Source of the DNA: Eumeta japonica
Lineage: Eukaryota; Arthropoda; Insecta; Lepidoptera; Psychidae
NCBI GenBank assembly: GCA_005406025.1
Contig: BGZK01000741.1
Span: forward strand, 1 to 64,000
Direction of reading: 5' to 3'
Length of the DNA stretch: 64,000 bases
The translations under genes and the position numbers were made by a program. Positions within the stretch are counted from its first letter, which is position 1, and every line of letters starts with the position of its first letter. Under the pieces are notes generated by a model, which was given only the letters and a program-made list of their open reading frames with translations, was not told where the DNA came from and did no database searches. Shown piece after piece: positions 48,095 through 60,654 of this stretch.

Positions 48095-48365
48095 GCCATA
48101 AGAGCGTATATGATCATCGCCGCTCATGCGCTACCTCTAGAGGATTCACCAGCGCGATGCCGGCTTTTTGGGAGGGAATAGGCTATCTAATGGAAGGTGA
48201 TCAGGTTGACAGAAGGAGGAGAGGAAGGAGTGGTTCATCGGGACTCTCACTCATTGGACGATATACGATAGCGGAAGCTGCTACTTTATGTGCGTGTTCT
48301 GCGAGTGTGTGGTGTTTCATTGGTCGAGTCGGCCCATTTTTGTGTTGCAACCAATTAGGCATTCA
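48095..48365 (+). repeat. Dispersed repeat, copy related to 26735-27010 and 55965-56275
   Basis: ctaatggaaggtgatcaggt, then ctcactcattggacgatata, then gtgtggtgtttcattggtcg and catttttgtgttgcaaccaa line up in order with ctaatggtaggatatcagaa, ctcactgaaagaaatc and cctatttttgtgctgcaccc in the 56-kb copy. The + opening at 48157-48396 is repeat-derived. Confidence 0.5.
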
Positions 48366-48704
48366 GTATCGCTTTACTACAGTGCTTGATAGTTGAAGTT
48401 AAAGACATTTCTCTTCTAGAAGATTTATTGAACTTGTAGGTAATAAGAAGATCGAAATCGACGTGGATAACTCATACGTCGTCCAATGTAGTCTATATGG
48501 GTACTCTTTTGTATTTAAATAAAAATACTTAAAACTGCTACAATTATAAATTAGTCGTGTTTAAAACGTGAACTTTAATAGCAGCAATGAATTTATATAT
48601 GCATGCTATATGATTTAAAAAACCTGAAAGAGTGTCGTAGGTATGTCGCGCGTCGGTCTATTATACGTAACGCAAACTGAATTTTTTTGGAATCAATGAG
48701 AAAA

Positions 48705-49985
48705 AATTACTACGAATGGTTAAAAATGAAATTATACTTTCTCAAAATATTCTCCGTTAGTATAAATACACTTTTTTCATACGAATAAACCAAGTTTGAA
48801 AATATTTACGCCATTTCTTCCTGGTGACCTCGGAAATATGTTTTTCTTATTCTTTGACAACCTCTTTTGGCGATGAAAATTGTTGATCGCGCAATTAGTT
48901 CTTAATTTCTGCGAACAAAAAAAAGCCACAAGGTGCCGGGTCGGGACTATGCAGGATAGTTTCAAAATTTTACGTTTTTCTTCTTTAAAAATTTATTTGT
49001 CTGTTTGGCTTTGTGAGAACTGGCGTTGTTGTGGTGCAAAATGACGTTTACGGTTATTTTTACGGAGTTTGTCAATAACTTTCGGCGTACAAACGATCGT
49101 GTACCAATCACTATTCACGGTACGACAATGCTCCAAAGCAACAGTAGCCACGTGTCCAGTTTTAATAAAAAAAAGAAGCAATGATCCCTTTAGAGGCACT
49201 TTGCTCGCACACCACTTTGTTTGGTTTCAATTCATTTCGATAATTCCATACGGTCGATTGTTGCTTTATTTTGTGATCTTAGCAATAAATCCATATTGTG
49301 TCATCTGTTACTATGTCCCACATCAAATTTGATGCTTCCTCCTTAAATCTGGTAAGCATGGCATTGCACCAAATATGGTCCGTTTTTTTGAGTTTTTGTC
49401 AAATTGTATGGTATCCACCGCGAGCACAGCTTTTTTATATCCAAATGTTTGTGTAGGATTGATTGTATTTGAGTCATGCCTGAGGATGTGCAAATCCCAT
49501 GGTAGGTCACAAACCAGTCTGTTTCGATCATAGGGCTTACATCATCAATGTTTTTGTTGTTCACAGTGGTGGACAGCCCACCGTCACGAAATTTGTGATT
49601 GAGATTGATACAATCTCGCTTGAATTCTGCAAACTAGTTATAAATAATCGTCTTGGTTGGAGGTTCATCACCAAAAACAATTTAAGCCAAACGAGGATCT
49701 GTTGAGTTGTCAGTATTACACTTAATATTGTAGAAAATCATACTACGAAAATTTTCACGACTAAAATCTATAGTTATGAAAACGCATAATTTTTTAAATG
49801 ACGTCACTGTGTAAAAAAATCGACAGTTAAATGAAATAAACTGTATTCTACATCCAAAGAGTTTCATTTTTAAATGAATATATAAACAAACAATATTCAA
49901 AATTGTATATAGTAAATAAACAATATTAAAAAAATATACCTTTTTGAATATTGTTTATGCAAGTGGCCAGTTCCAGACATTTATA
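48705..49985 (-). pseudogene. Mariner-family transposase, decayed copy A
   Basis: - strand pieces in order are NNKNIDDVSPMIETDWFVTY (49560-49500), SILHKHLDIKKLCSRWIPYN (about 49465-49405), a degraded DETW region (DDTIWIY near 49296-49275), FFIKTGHVATVALEHCRTVN (49170-49110) and the HHDNASSH region near 49040. Mariner transposases use a D,D34D triad. Here the second-Asp motif reads HHNNASSH (Asp to Asn) and several frameshifts and stops intervene, so it is inactive. Same family as copy B at 60655-61885. Confidence 0.8.
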
Positions 49986-52605
49986 ATGCGCCCCATGTAC
50001 GAACACTGACCACTATCACGAACTGACTAATTTAGTCGGATATAATCTTAAAGGTATTACCGCTTTCATAATGATAATGTTTATAACACTCTGATGACGT
50101 TTTGCATTTTAAGTTTATCATTATAGGAGTTTTCCTTGGAAAAATGCGATTAAAACATATTTTCCTAAACGTTGCTTTATAGCGCCATTTCGTTGAATTT
50201 TGAAGTAATTGTATGTTGGTTTCAATATTAAGGATATTCTCTAATAAAAACGTACCAAATGGAATTCTTTTTATGTAAACAGTATAATTATTGCTTAAAG
50301 TCTGAGGATTAGTAATCATGAATTAACACTAAAGGATTATTTTAAAATAAAACGAATTGGGTCTACAAGTTATGATGAATATATCCGTGATGGTATACGG
50401 TGGATATATATAGTGGATAAATCAACATCCTACAAGCAATGATCCCACATTGACAGAAGATCCGGGTTGGATGTTATTCGTGTGCGTTTCATTTTATTTT
50501 ATTTGTTTCTTTTGGAAGGGAATCCTAATACATGCCCACGCATCTGTGGCTATCAGTCCACAGTTTAGGATTGTGTTTGATTTATACACCGGTTTGTGTG
50601 GAGTATTGTTTCGTAGTAATTTGTTTGTGTCAGATCTGACAGAAGGCTCATCAGCCTTTGCATATTTTCCCCAGCGCACGGCCGAATATTATGTTTTAGT
50701 GGTACGGGTGATGTGTTACGCAAACATTGATTTTATAATTTCATTTGTGGATGAATCAGAAAGAGACAATACTAAAGTCTTATTAAAATAAAAATATAAC
50801 CATTCGTTTATTTGAGATGGATTTTCATATCCAATTTGGGATCTAGAGTAACATGGAAGATTCCATACAGTTTGTAGAGATCGTCTCGTACAGTGATTCC
50901 CTTTAATAAAGAAATTGTCAATGATTTTGTAACCACATTGACGAAGTGTCGACACAATTTGGAAACTCTAATTGTACTCTCTAATTGTAATTATGGGAGA
51001 ATTTCTTAGCAAAGCTAAACAAAACAAATCAGTTTAAAAAAATAAACGAAAGATTTAAGTGAATAATATTTACCGAAAAATGTAAGGAATTTAAAGCGTG
51101 TCTAGGTATCAAGAGTTATGCCTGAAATTGATTTCTTTAATTGTTCATTTTATAGAATTTTATCCACCTCTAAGACAATATGAGTAGGATGTCACTTTAA
51201 TCAGGTCGCTAAATTTTGTTGGAAAAATAGTTAACTACTGCTATTGCATTTGCGAATATAATAGTTAAAAATTTACGTTTAATAGTTTAAAATAATAAAA
51301 AGTACTTAGTACTTGTAGTGAAACGCTGTCAAAATTCAATAGTTAATCTCCATCGAACCACTTCAATTTATAGACGTTATCTTCTATCCAACCAATAATT
51401 TCTGATCGGTATGTACGGAGACATTTCTAATGAACATTATTCCAAGTACTTGACAAATAATTTGTTGGCAGAAATTGTTGCTGTATCCCCTTTTACAAGG
51501 TGGTAGACTGCTAGTATCTAACTCTGAATCATCTCGAGAGAAGTATTAATACTTCTTTGACATCCGAGAGTGCGTACAATTCCTTTACATGTGCCGGCGT
51601 CAAACACGCATTGTTCTATAGTCCATGACGAAATGAAAATTCGCTTGCGGTCTAAAACACATTATTGAAAACATAATCTCATGCGAATGCAATAGGAAAA
51701 ACACTAATACAAACAATTTCGTCATTCCTCTAGTTTACGCACAAATAGCAAGGTTTATTTTATTTTTGTAATAAAGATATTCTATACCTTGCGCTTACAA
51801 AATAATGTAAAAAAAATAAAACATAATAATAAGCAACTCACATAAAATCTAAATTTGGCCATAACGACTTTAATAAATTACTAACCGTATCGCGTTAATA
51901 CGGGAGTGACACGAGCAAATATAACAAAATTATCGTATAAACGTTTATGTCAATTTTACATAATGAATCGATGTAAATATAACACTATATTTTAGATTTA
52001 TCCTTAATTACATAGTGTATATCACGAATTAATAATTTATAATAAAAGGTTGCTTCGAAATATTTCGAACATTAGTATAGTTATAAATATTACCACTAGA
52101 TGTAGTTTTACAACAAAAAATTCGATTAAGATTTATTATTAAAAATGATTGTTAGATATCAGCACAATTGAGCGCCCATATACACGAAATTTTGTACTCG
52201 AAACGTATAGATGTATTTAAATTTTTTGTATTGAAACTTTTTTGTTATTAAATTTATAGTAAACAGTTTAATTTTAATTAAACATCGAAATTTAATTTAT
52301 ACAATTTTAAATGTTTTTTAAATAATAAATTCTTAATACTTCAATTGAATCTATTGTTAATTATGAAATTTTTTTTCACTTTACAATTATTATTAACAGT
52401 TATTAAATAGTGTAATATTTAACAAACTTATCCTTGCGATCACATTATGGACAATCGTATACGTTACAAGATATTATTATGAACTGTGATCGCAAGCTAA
52501 CAATAGAGGGGAAAAATAATTTCACTATAAACATCAATATCCGAGAATTGAACAATCTAACCGTACACAGCTCGCCGCACGATGTCCGCGCTTTTTATCT
52601 TTATT
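49986..52605. other. Intergenic, no gene recognised
   Basis: The 50450-50955 stretch is open on both strands for 61-113 codons with overlapping protein-like readings, but none is recognisable. 51000-52430 is very AT-rich. Confidence 0.35.
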
Positions 52606-52611
52606 TGTATG

Positions 52612-52645
52612 TAAATACATGCTTAATCCATTAAGCATGTATTTA
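52612..52645. repeat. Perfect hairpin
   Basis: 15-base arms taaatacatgcttaa / ttaagcatgtattta with a 4-base loop (tcca). Confidence 0.75.
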
Positions 52646-55555
52646 TGCTTATTGGATTTCTTTTGTGAGGTGGCATTTTAGGTAGCAGCAATAATTATTT
52701 TTGTTTATGTAAAACATGACATGTTTACGACCAATTGTTCAGGACGATTTAAGAGCTTTCTGGAAGCCCAGTCAGCAGGTATGAATAGTTAAGTGCAGTA
52801 CACAGGGAGTTGAGTTTTATTTCTGTGATCGGATGGTTCACAAGTCAAGTGCGATGAACGACAAGCTATAAAATGGTTACGTAGCGCTTTGTTTTGAATC
52901 TGTATTTGTGACTGTATACATTCTACTGTTTTGCGTGTTTCCTTTGATCCGATCTCAATCTTTGAACACCTAATGGCTTTGTTTTGTAAAAATATTATAC
53001 AATACAAGTGTGCGAGTCTACAACTGATCTACAAATGCGTTTGGGAGGAGGTTAGAATCAAAACGACTAGCTGTTTGGCTAATATCTTTAAGTAATTACT
53101 CAAATAATACATAAATAATTCATTGCTATATCCGAATATCTAACTGAAGGAATCAGTTTATCAATTATTTATTTATAGTAATAAAAAAATTGCACTAACA
53201 ATTAACAACTTAATTTAATAACAAAAAAAATAATAACTGCTACTCTTTCATAATGGCTAAATTTAATATTAGAATTAGTATATTGTCTAGTCTCAATTTA
53301 TCAATATAGGACATATATAATATTATACATACATGTGTAATATTATACGATACATAAACATAAAAGAAATGTAATCTGAAACTTATTTATTCACCTTCTG
53401 TTTTGAACTATTTTGATAATTCTGAAAGTGGATTAGATCTAATTCTAAATATAGATAATTTGATTTATTATTGAGTCAAATGGAGACAGTAAATAATACA
53501 TTTCCTTTGTTGCATGTTATCATTTTTTTTTCAAAATGCTTATAAATGTTTCTATGAAATGGATGTAGTTGAATAATTAAAATTGTTCAAGAGGCACGTG
53601 TGATTAATTACAGCGGTAGACAAGCCCGCGCTGCGGCCGGACAGGGCTGTATCGAAGTTACGAAAGTAAGCCCATAATGGATGCGGCATCTGTAATTTAT
53701 TTCAACAACTTTATACAGTTTTAAGGCACGGAAATATTTTTTTTTTCAAATTTATTGATCATCTGTTCGTCCGTGTTTATGTCTGTCACTGTGTTTTCAT
53801 TATCCACCTAGTCATAAAGAAATATTCTTCTTTAAAATTAACTAAACTAAATATAGTTTAATTTAATTATGACGAATAACTCTATGTAATACTACATGAA
53901 ATATTATTTTTTCTTTTACGCATTTCTACTGAAAATAATAAAAAATTTAAAGTTCCTAACATTTGAGATAGTAAATTGCGGTGATTTGTCAATAACAAGA
54001 TTTTATATTATTAGGATTACAAAGTACCGAACGGATTAAACAAAATTCTGTTAAAAAAATTCTCTTAGTTTTTTAAATTTTCTTTTTCGCAATTCTGCTT
54101 TCTGCTGCAAGTCGTTCAATCCTGCGGAAATTTCATGAAATGAAAAAGGACTAAGAGGCAAATTTATATCTAGTAGATTTTAAGTGTTGACAATAGTTTT
54201 GGAAGCGATAATGCCTCATAATAGAAGATCTCGAAAACAGCGAGAAATTTTGGTAAATTTTTAAATTTTTTTCAAAAGTTGCTTTTTTTCATGTGTCTAT
54301 TTATCTGAAATCTGTGTTTTAAAGTTATTATAAATATGTTTATAGTTCTAAAAAATAATAATCAAAATACATGTAAAAAGTAGACTTTAAACTCGCTTGC
54401 TTTTTTTGCTTTCAATGCAGTTCATATGAGGAAAATATAGATCGATAAAAAACAATTGCCATGACATAACTTTTTTTTAACTAAAAACCTTGTCTATTAT
54501 AAATTTTACATTCTAGGCTCACTTCAATCCTTAATTGAATCCAGTTTGCTGAGAGAAGAGAAAGCGTGCTTAGTAAATTTCAAACAAGCCGTATGATTAG
54601 GGTTAGCTACAAACACCCACCGGTGGGCCTGCTAAAATATTTTTAGGGTAAACATAAGGTTTTATTCACGGTTTTACCGGCGTAAATTTTAAATCTAACA
54701 AATGCGTCACAGGTAATTGAGTATGCTCGGCTTAATTTATCCTTTCTATTTTTTTTAGCAGGGACCGTTTTAATGAGAAGTTACTTAATGTTAATCAGTA
54801 CGCATGTAATTAAATTTTAATCTTTTACCAATTAGCGTTTGGAATACTAAGATGGAGGTACGCAGAGCTAACGAACCTCAAAGCTCTTAGCTAGAATTTT
54901 CAGATGTGAAGAGTAGAGTTCCAATTTATGGAAAGCTCATATTGATCTTTATATATTCTCGGCGTTATATATCCACCAAAATTATTTACACATATCGGAA
55001 CATTACTTACCTTGTGTCACACACGCAGATAGAATAATATGTATGCGTTTCTGTGTCGATTTCAGGATATTTTACTTAGTTCGATGTTTGACATTCAAAA
55101 TTCCTACTTCAAGACACGTCTTATCGCAACTTTCCATAAATTAAGTTTCTTCGTAGGACTTCGTACGTTCGGTGGCGTTCGCTTCGTTATAAGGTCCCGA
55201 GGTTCGTTTCTCATCTGCATAGTTGGATTGTCAAACTGTAATGAGATTAAGATAAGCAGCATTAAGATAAGACAAAATATACAAGCAACTAGTGTTGCCA
55301 ACTTTTTTAAGAAGTTACAATGTATATAGGATTTCAAAAATTATGAATAAAAAGAGCAGATTAAAAAACGGTTTTATTTTACTTTAAAATGTTTATAACA
55401 ACATTTTTGTTTAAATTAGTTTTATATAGGTACCCACCTTTATTGCAGATATATCTGCAATTTAATATATTTTTTTTCATTTAATACATCAGTTTCCAGA
55501 CAGGAAATAGATATTGTTATCTTTTGAACCATTACTTATTGTACTTAAGGGCATA
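52646..55555. other. Intergenic, no gene recognised
   Basis: Mostly AT-rich. Small unexplained islands are 53615-53690 (gacaagcccgcgctgcggcc) and 55140-55260 (cttcgtacgttcggtggcgt). The second, read on -, gives DLITKRTPPNVRSPTKKLNL and may be a repeat-borne fragment. A Met start with a following GT at 54211-54252 (MPHNRRSRKQREIL) is noted but not called. Confidence 0.35.
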
Positions 55556-55579
55556 AGGCACAGTTCTAAAGAATTTTAC

Positions 55580-55925
55580 GTTAAAAAGAAGCACCGGCCT
55601 AGGGGTAGAGCGAGTAGAGGGGTCGCTCTGGGCGCCATGTAATTAGGAGCGCTAAAAAGCCAAATGCAATAGACAATTTTCAGCAAAAAAATAAATTTTG
55701 ATGCTGCTTTTGGAAAGACATAGAACAGTGTTACGATACTTAGAATTACTAAATTTAATTTAAGCTTAATATGTGTTGATGCTGGCAATAAAAACATTTG
55801 GAAAAATTTGCAATTATTATTTACTTATCAAATTAGAATTTCTGGAAAATTAGAGCACTGACTTGAGGGCGCTGAAAAACAACTTCGCTCCACCCTGGTC
55901 AAAGCTAGGGCTGGCGCTGCAAAAG
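55580..55925. repeat. Possible hAT-like fragment
   Basis: ggtcgctctgggcgccatgt, then aattaggagcgctaaaaag, and the distal gagggcgctgaaaaacaact / tcgctccaccctgg resemble the ends of hAT-type remnants seen in insects. Family from memory only; no transposase. Confidence 0.25.
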
Positions 55926-55964
55926 ACTTATAGTTTCTGTTAGAAAGGTATTTTTTTGTAAATA

Positions 55965-56275
55965 CGAGGTGCAACGAACAGGCGACCATCAAAGAGTAAA
56001 CGGGTCACCGCAGCCCATGGACATTCGCAACCCCAGAGGAGTCACAAGAGGTATTTCTCGCCTCTTGAAAGGGTGTCTAATGGTAGGATATCAGAATGAT
56101 GGAGACAGAGAGAGAGAGAGAGAGAGTGGTCCACCGGAAATTTCACTCACTGAAAGAAATCAAACAATGCTGCCAATCCAAAGGTGCTGTTTCACGTCCA
56201 CATTCTGTGAGAGTATGGTATTTAACCGTCTGTTCTGGCCTATTTTTGTGCTGCACCCAAGTTGGCTACAATATG
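55965..56275 (+). repeat. Dispersed repeat with internal (GA)n, related to 48095-48365
   Basis: Matches the 48-kb copy through ctaatggtaggatatcagaa, ctcactga and cctatttttgtgctgcaccc. A (GA)n run at 56103-56126 sits inside. The openings at 55969 and 56096 come from the repeat. Confidence 0.5.
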
Positions 56276-57667
56276 ACAGGAAAATTTTAGTGTACTTTAC
56301 TAGTATTATTCATACTATAAAGTACATCTGCACGAAATAGAGTACAGTTCTCTATTTTAGGGTACTAGAAAATCCTATAGGAAACAGGTATATACCTCAG
56401 TTACCAATCCGCGTGTACAGGGTTAATGTGCAAGCCCTTTCATCTGAAATAAGAAAGATTGTTGGAGTGTATATCTTTGCAGTGAGGTGAATAAAAAACC
56501 TTATAAACGTACAGAAAACGTTTTATAAATCATATTTAGTCTTTAATTGCATTCTTTCATATTTTCTAAGAAGTAATGTGCATTTGCAAGTAAAAATTGA
56601 ATTCCTAATTTTGAAAACTATGTTAAAAAAAATTATATAATACTCAATAACACTGCGTTACAAATTTGAAACAAATTAAGTACCCTCTTCAAATTATTCT
56701 GTTCATTTGTTTGTACTTTTCGTCTAATAACAATATAGAATTTTTTTTTACTAACACGTACTGTTTTTTAAGTACGTTTACTAACAAGCAGTAAAAACAG
56801 TAAATCACTATTAAAAATTATACAAGGGAAACACATGACAAAAATTCTTATTAATATATCTGAACAAATTGAATCATAAAATACAAGCTAAAACATGTAA
56901 GTTAAAACGTGTACACAAAATACTTTCAATGTTTAACGTGTCTCTTTATGTTGGGAAGGATCTTCTCGTTTGAAACGCTAGCAATAATCGCCCGGCGCAG
57001 CCGCGCCCCGGCGACCGTAAATCCGTATTCCTCGAGCCTTTTTAGCAACGAATTCGTACCAGTCATTATAGCGACAACACCAGTCATTATAGCGACAATT
57101 GAGTCCCCGTTGCACCATCGGTCTTGCATGTGACGTAGATGTTTTGCTTCTGTTCAACCGAAGCAGAAGAGCACCACAGCAGGATTCACAAAACAGTTGC
57201 TGAATCTGGGTCTCATCTTGATGGCACATGCTATTTCTAAAATATAGGCATGTTTTAGGATACTTTTTTCTTGCTGGTTAAGAATGTACTGTCTACACAC
57301 GTCGTAAAACTTTTAAGTTATATTCGCAAATAGCTAATCGCAAAGATGCTAACATGAAATAAACATGTTTTGCCAATAACGATAACGCTTACCGATACGA
57401 ATAAAGTAATAGTTCTTACGAAAGTTTTCGGTGTATCTGAATAACAAGACGTAATAAAACAATCCAATACTGACTAACTACCAATAAAAATAACGACTGA
57501 CAGAAATCTATTATAGCTGTCTGTTTTTCAGGTACTGAAATCGTGTCACGCTGTGTGATCAGTAGAAGATTATCATTGCCATGGTTATAATAATGTTTAT
57601 TTTTAATTGCTTACAAATAATTTATATTCTTTATAATTTACTACTATATTTCTACAGTAAACGCTAT
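56276..57667. other. Intergenic, with a GC-rich open patch at 56960-57230
   Basis: Within the patch a 21-base unit (accagtcattatagcgacaa + c) is repeated in tandem at 57058-57098. Three frames stay open, - strand readings being GFTVAGARLRRAIIASVSNE and QLFCESCCGALLLRLNRSKT. No family recognised. The rest is AT-rich. Confidence 0.35.
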
Positions 57668-58652
57668 AAAAAGCATAAGTAAATCTTAGGACTAAAGAAC
57701 GTTAGGTATATTTAAGAAAAATGGATAACCCATTTCAAGTACAGGTATTTATTTTATTGGGTACAAAATTATTTATTAGCAAAGCGTAAGCAAATCTTAG
57801 AATGAAAGAACATTAGGTACATCTAAGAAAAAGGGGTAACCCGTTTCAAGTACAGGTATTTATTTTATTGGGTACAAAATTATTTATTAGGAAAGCGTAA
57901 GCAAGTCTTAGAATGAAAGAACGTTAGGTACATCTAAGAAAAATGAATAACCCATTAATTTCACTGGGTACATAATTATTTATTAGGAAAGCGTAAGCAA
58001 ATATTAGAATGAAAAAACATTAGGTACATCTAAGAAAAAGGGGTAACCCATTTCAAGTACAGGTATTTATTTTATTGGGTACAAAATTATTTATTAGGAA
58101 AGCGTAAGCAAGTCATAGAATGAAAGAACGTTAGGTACATCTAAGAAAAAGGGATAACCTATTTCAAGTACAAGTATTTATTTTATTGGGTACAAAATTA
58201 TTTATTAGGAAAGCGTAAGCAAGTCTTAGAATGAAAGAACGTTAGGTACATCTAAGAAAAAGGGATAACCCATTTCAAGTACAGGTATTTATTTTATTGG
58301 GTACAAAATTATTTATTAGGAAAGCGTAAGCAAGTCTTAGAATGAAAGAACGTTAGGTACATCTAAGAAAAAGGGGTAACCCATTTTAAGTACAAGTATT
58401 TATTTTATTGGGTACAAAATTATTTATTAGGAAAGCGTAAGCAAGTCTTAGAATGAAAGAACGTTAGGTACATCTAAGAAAAAGGGATAACCCATTTCAA
58501 GTACAGGTATTTATTTTATTGGGTACAAAATTATTTATTAGGAAAGCGTAAGCAAGTCTTAGAATGGAAGAACGTTAGGTACATCTAAGAAAAAGGGGTA
58601 ACCCATTTCAAGTACAGGTATTTATTTTCATTGGGTACAAAATTATTTATTA
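57668..58652 (+). repeat. Minisatellite, 111-bp unit, about nine copies
   Basis: The anchor aaagcgtaagcaa occurs at 57781, 57892, 57988, 58099, 58210, 58321, 58432 and 58543 (spacing 111, 96, 111, 111, 111, 111, 111), with a diverged first unit from 57668. Each unit reads cttagaatgaaagaacgtta, then ggtacatctaagaaaaaggg, then acccatttcaagtacaggta and ttattgggtacaaaatta. The third full unit lost 15 bases. Middle units are nearly identical, edge units more diverged. Confidence 0.95.
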
Positions 58653-60654
58653 TCAAAAGTAATTATGTGTTTTGTGATTCGTATTTAAATTCATAGGGTA
58701 AGCCAGATTTACACACAAAACACTATAATCGGTAATGAGAGTTCAGTGGTTAACTAACCCCCCCAACCTTCATGACACAATAGACTCGAATTCGCCTCCA
58801 CGCACCTCTGCTCTGAACGTATTTCCAACTTATGTGAAAATTGGAAATATTAATTTAGCTAGCTCAAGCTTTGTTAGGGGAGGCGAAAAACGTCACGATA
58901 CCTGCGCAAAGGAAAGGAGAAGTTCTTAAAACTTCGACGATATATTGCGAAGTTCCTAAGACGCGTGGATCTAGCGCGGGAAGTGTGCGCTGAAACCCTC
59001 TTTGTGGATGCGGTCCGTGTCCTGCGACGAGGCATTATATGGGCGATATAAGGAGTTATTAGCTGTTATTGCCCTGGGTTTTTATCGCGCCCTCTCTGAG
59101 GTATATAAAACGTACGCCTGCCCACAATCTTTTTATTTGAGATCGGAGGGGATCTAACCTTAAGTCCCTTTACGCCGGCGCAGCGCGATCACTAGAGATG
59201 GCGAAGCGACGACAACGTCCGCGACGTCCGATGATTTAATTCTCCGTGGTGCGGAGAGAGTGACTAAATTCTATGACAATTTAAAAACTTATTGCTCGTA
59301 ATATTACGATGAGTAAGTACTTTAAACTGATTATGAAAGGAAAAAGGAAATAGCTGAATTTTATATGATTATTTAACCGTAATTGGTTCTTATTTAGACG
59401 TTTGGCGTGTACTGCTAAAATTAGCCCTATATGTCCCCAATGTATGAATCCGAATGGCTAGTAGTTGACGATGGTTCGTGATCAATCGTGATGATTCGCG
59501 ATGAGCTTATATAAGTCTATCGCTTCCATAAGGTCATCGCACCGCCAGTGAGAGCCGTTTCGCTCTATGACTTCCGGTCCATAGTCAATTTTAGGCAATA
59601 TTTCCTCTCTAGCGGTCATTGGTCGTGCGAGCGACAGGACCCACCAAGTTGATTCACAAATTTTAAAAAGTACGTCTATTGGTCGGCTCTTTCTGTGGCT
59701 CTATCCGAATATTACTTTACAAAGAAACTTAGAAAAACTCCATTCATCGCCTTTTGAAATGATTGAGTTTCACAGCGAGACAAACTACATCATACATCTT
59801 TTGAATATTTCGCTTAATTTGAAAATCTTATGTGCATACATATGATATCCACAACTGTATTATAATGTAAATACTCATAGTTTGTAAATGCCGTGAGATC
59901 TAAAAGCAATAATTGGTCTTAAAATATATTCTCGTATACACCCGTAACACGTGCATTAATAACGTAAACAATGCAATGGAAATACTTATACGTATTACAG
60001 CATTAGTTATCTATCATGTTATTGAGCAACATCTAATAATATGTACATATCAATAATATTAATTATAAACACAGATATGTACAACAATTTTATACATCTC
60101 TGCGTTCCTAAACTATTCGTTCCATTATGTTGAAACTGTAGTGGTGGTGTTTGTGTACCCGGAAAGATTTTTGGAAAAAAAATAATAATATTTGTCACCA
60201 ATTTCATATACGAATACTAAACTAAACTGATTGTGAAAAATATACACAACATTATAAAAGGACATCGCCTCTAAATAAAACATACTACGAATAATTGCTT
60301 TCATCTGCATATTTGCAATACTAAATCGATTCTAAAAATTCTTGTGCTAGAAAGATAAATTATTCTCGAGTAAAATAGCTTATATTTTTAATTTCAATAC
60401 AAGCGTTTGGTCTTGGTTTTCTCCAAATTGAAATTGTGACCAGTAATGGAATTGAAAGCTGAGTGATTAAAGAAATTGGAAACGGGACAGGGATTAAAAT
60501 TAAGAGAGGTACTGGGATATAAATCGAGTGTAGAATCAGGATTCGAGATCAGAATCAAAAGTTTGGACCGCAATTGGGATTGACAGCAAGATCGATCGAA
60601 TATGTGTTACAGATATATGTATATGTATAAACAATATATAAATACGTAAGACGC
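58653..60654. other. Intergenic, with a GC-richer block at 58730-59270
   Basis: cgatacctgcgcaaaggaaa, then gcattatatgggcgatataa, then ctgaggtatataaaacgtac and ggcgcagcgcgatcactag form a compact non-repetitive-looking block that includes a TATA-like tatataaaa at about 59102. It may be a repeat 3' region or a promoter. No frame is convincing. 59460-59700 is similar in composition. 59750-60650 is AT-rich. Confidence 0.35.

Noticed and set aside
50450..50955. Overlapping 61-113-codon frames on both strands
   Set aside because: No motif, no splice context and mutually exclusive; not supported as genes.
54211..54252. Short Met-start exon (MPHNRRSRKQREIL) followed by a GT
   Set aside because: Too short, no partner exon or homologue; likely chance.
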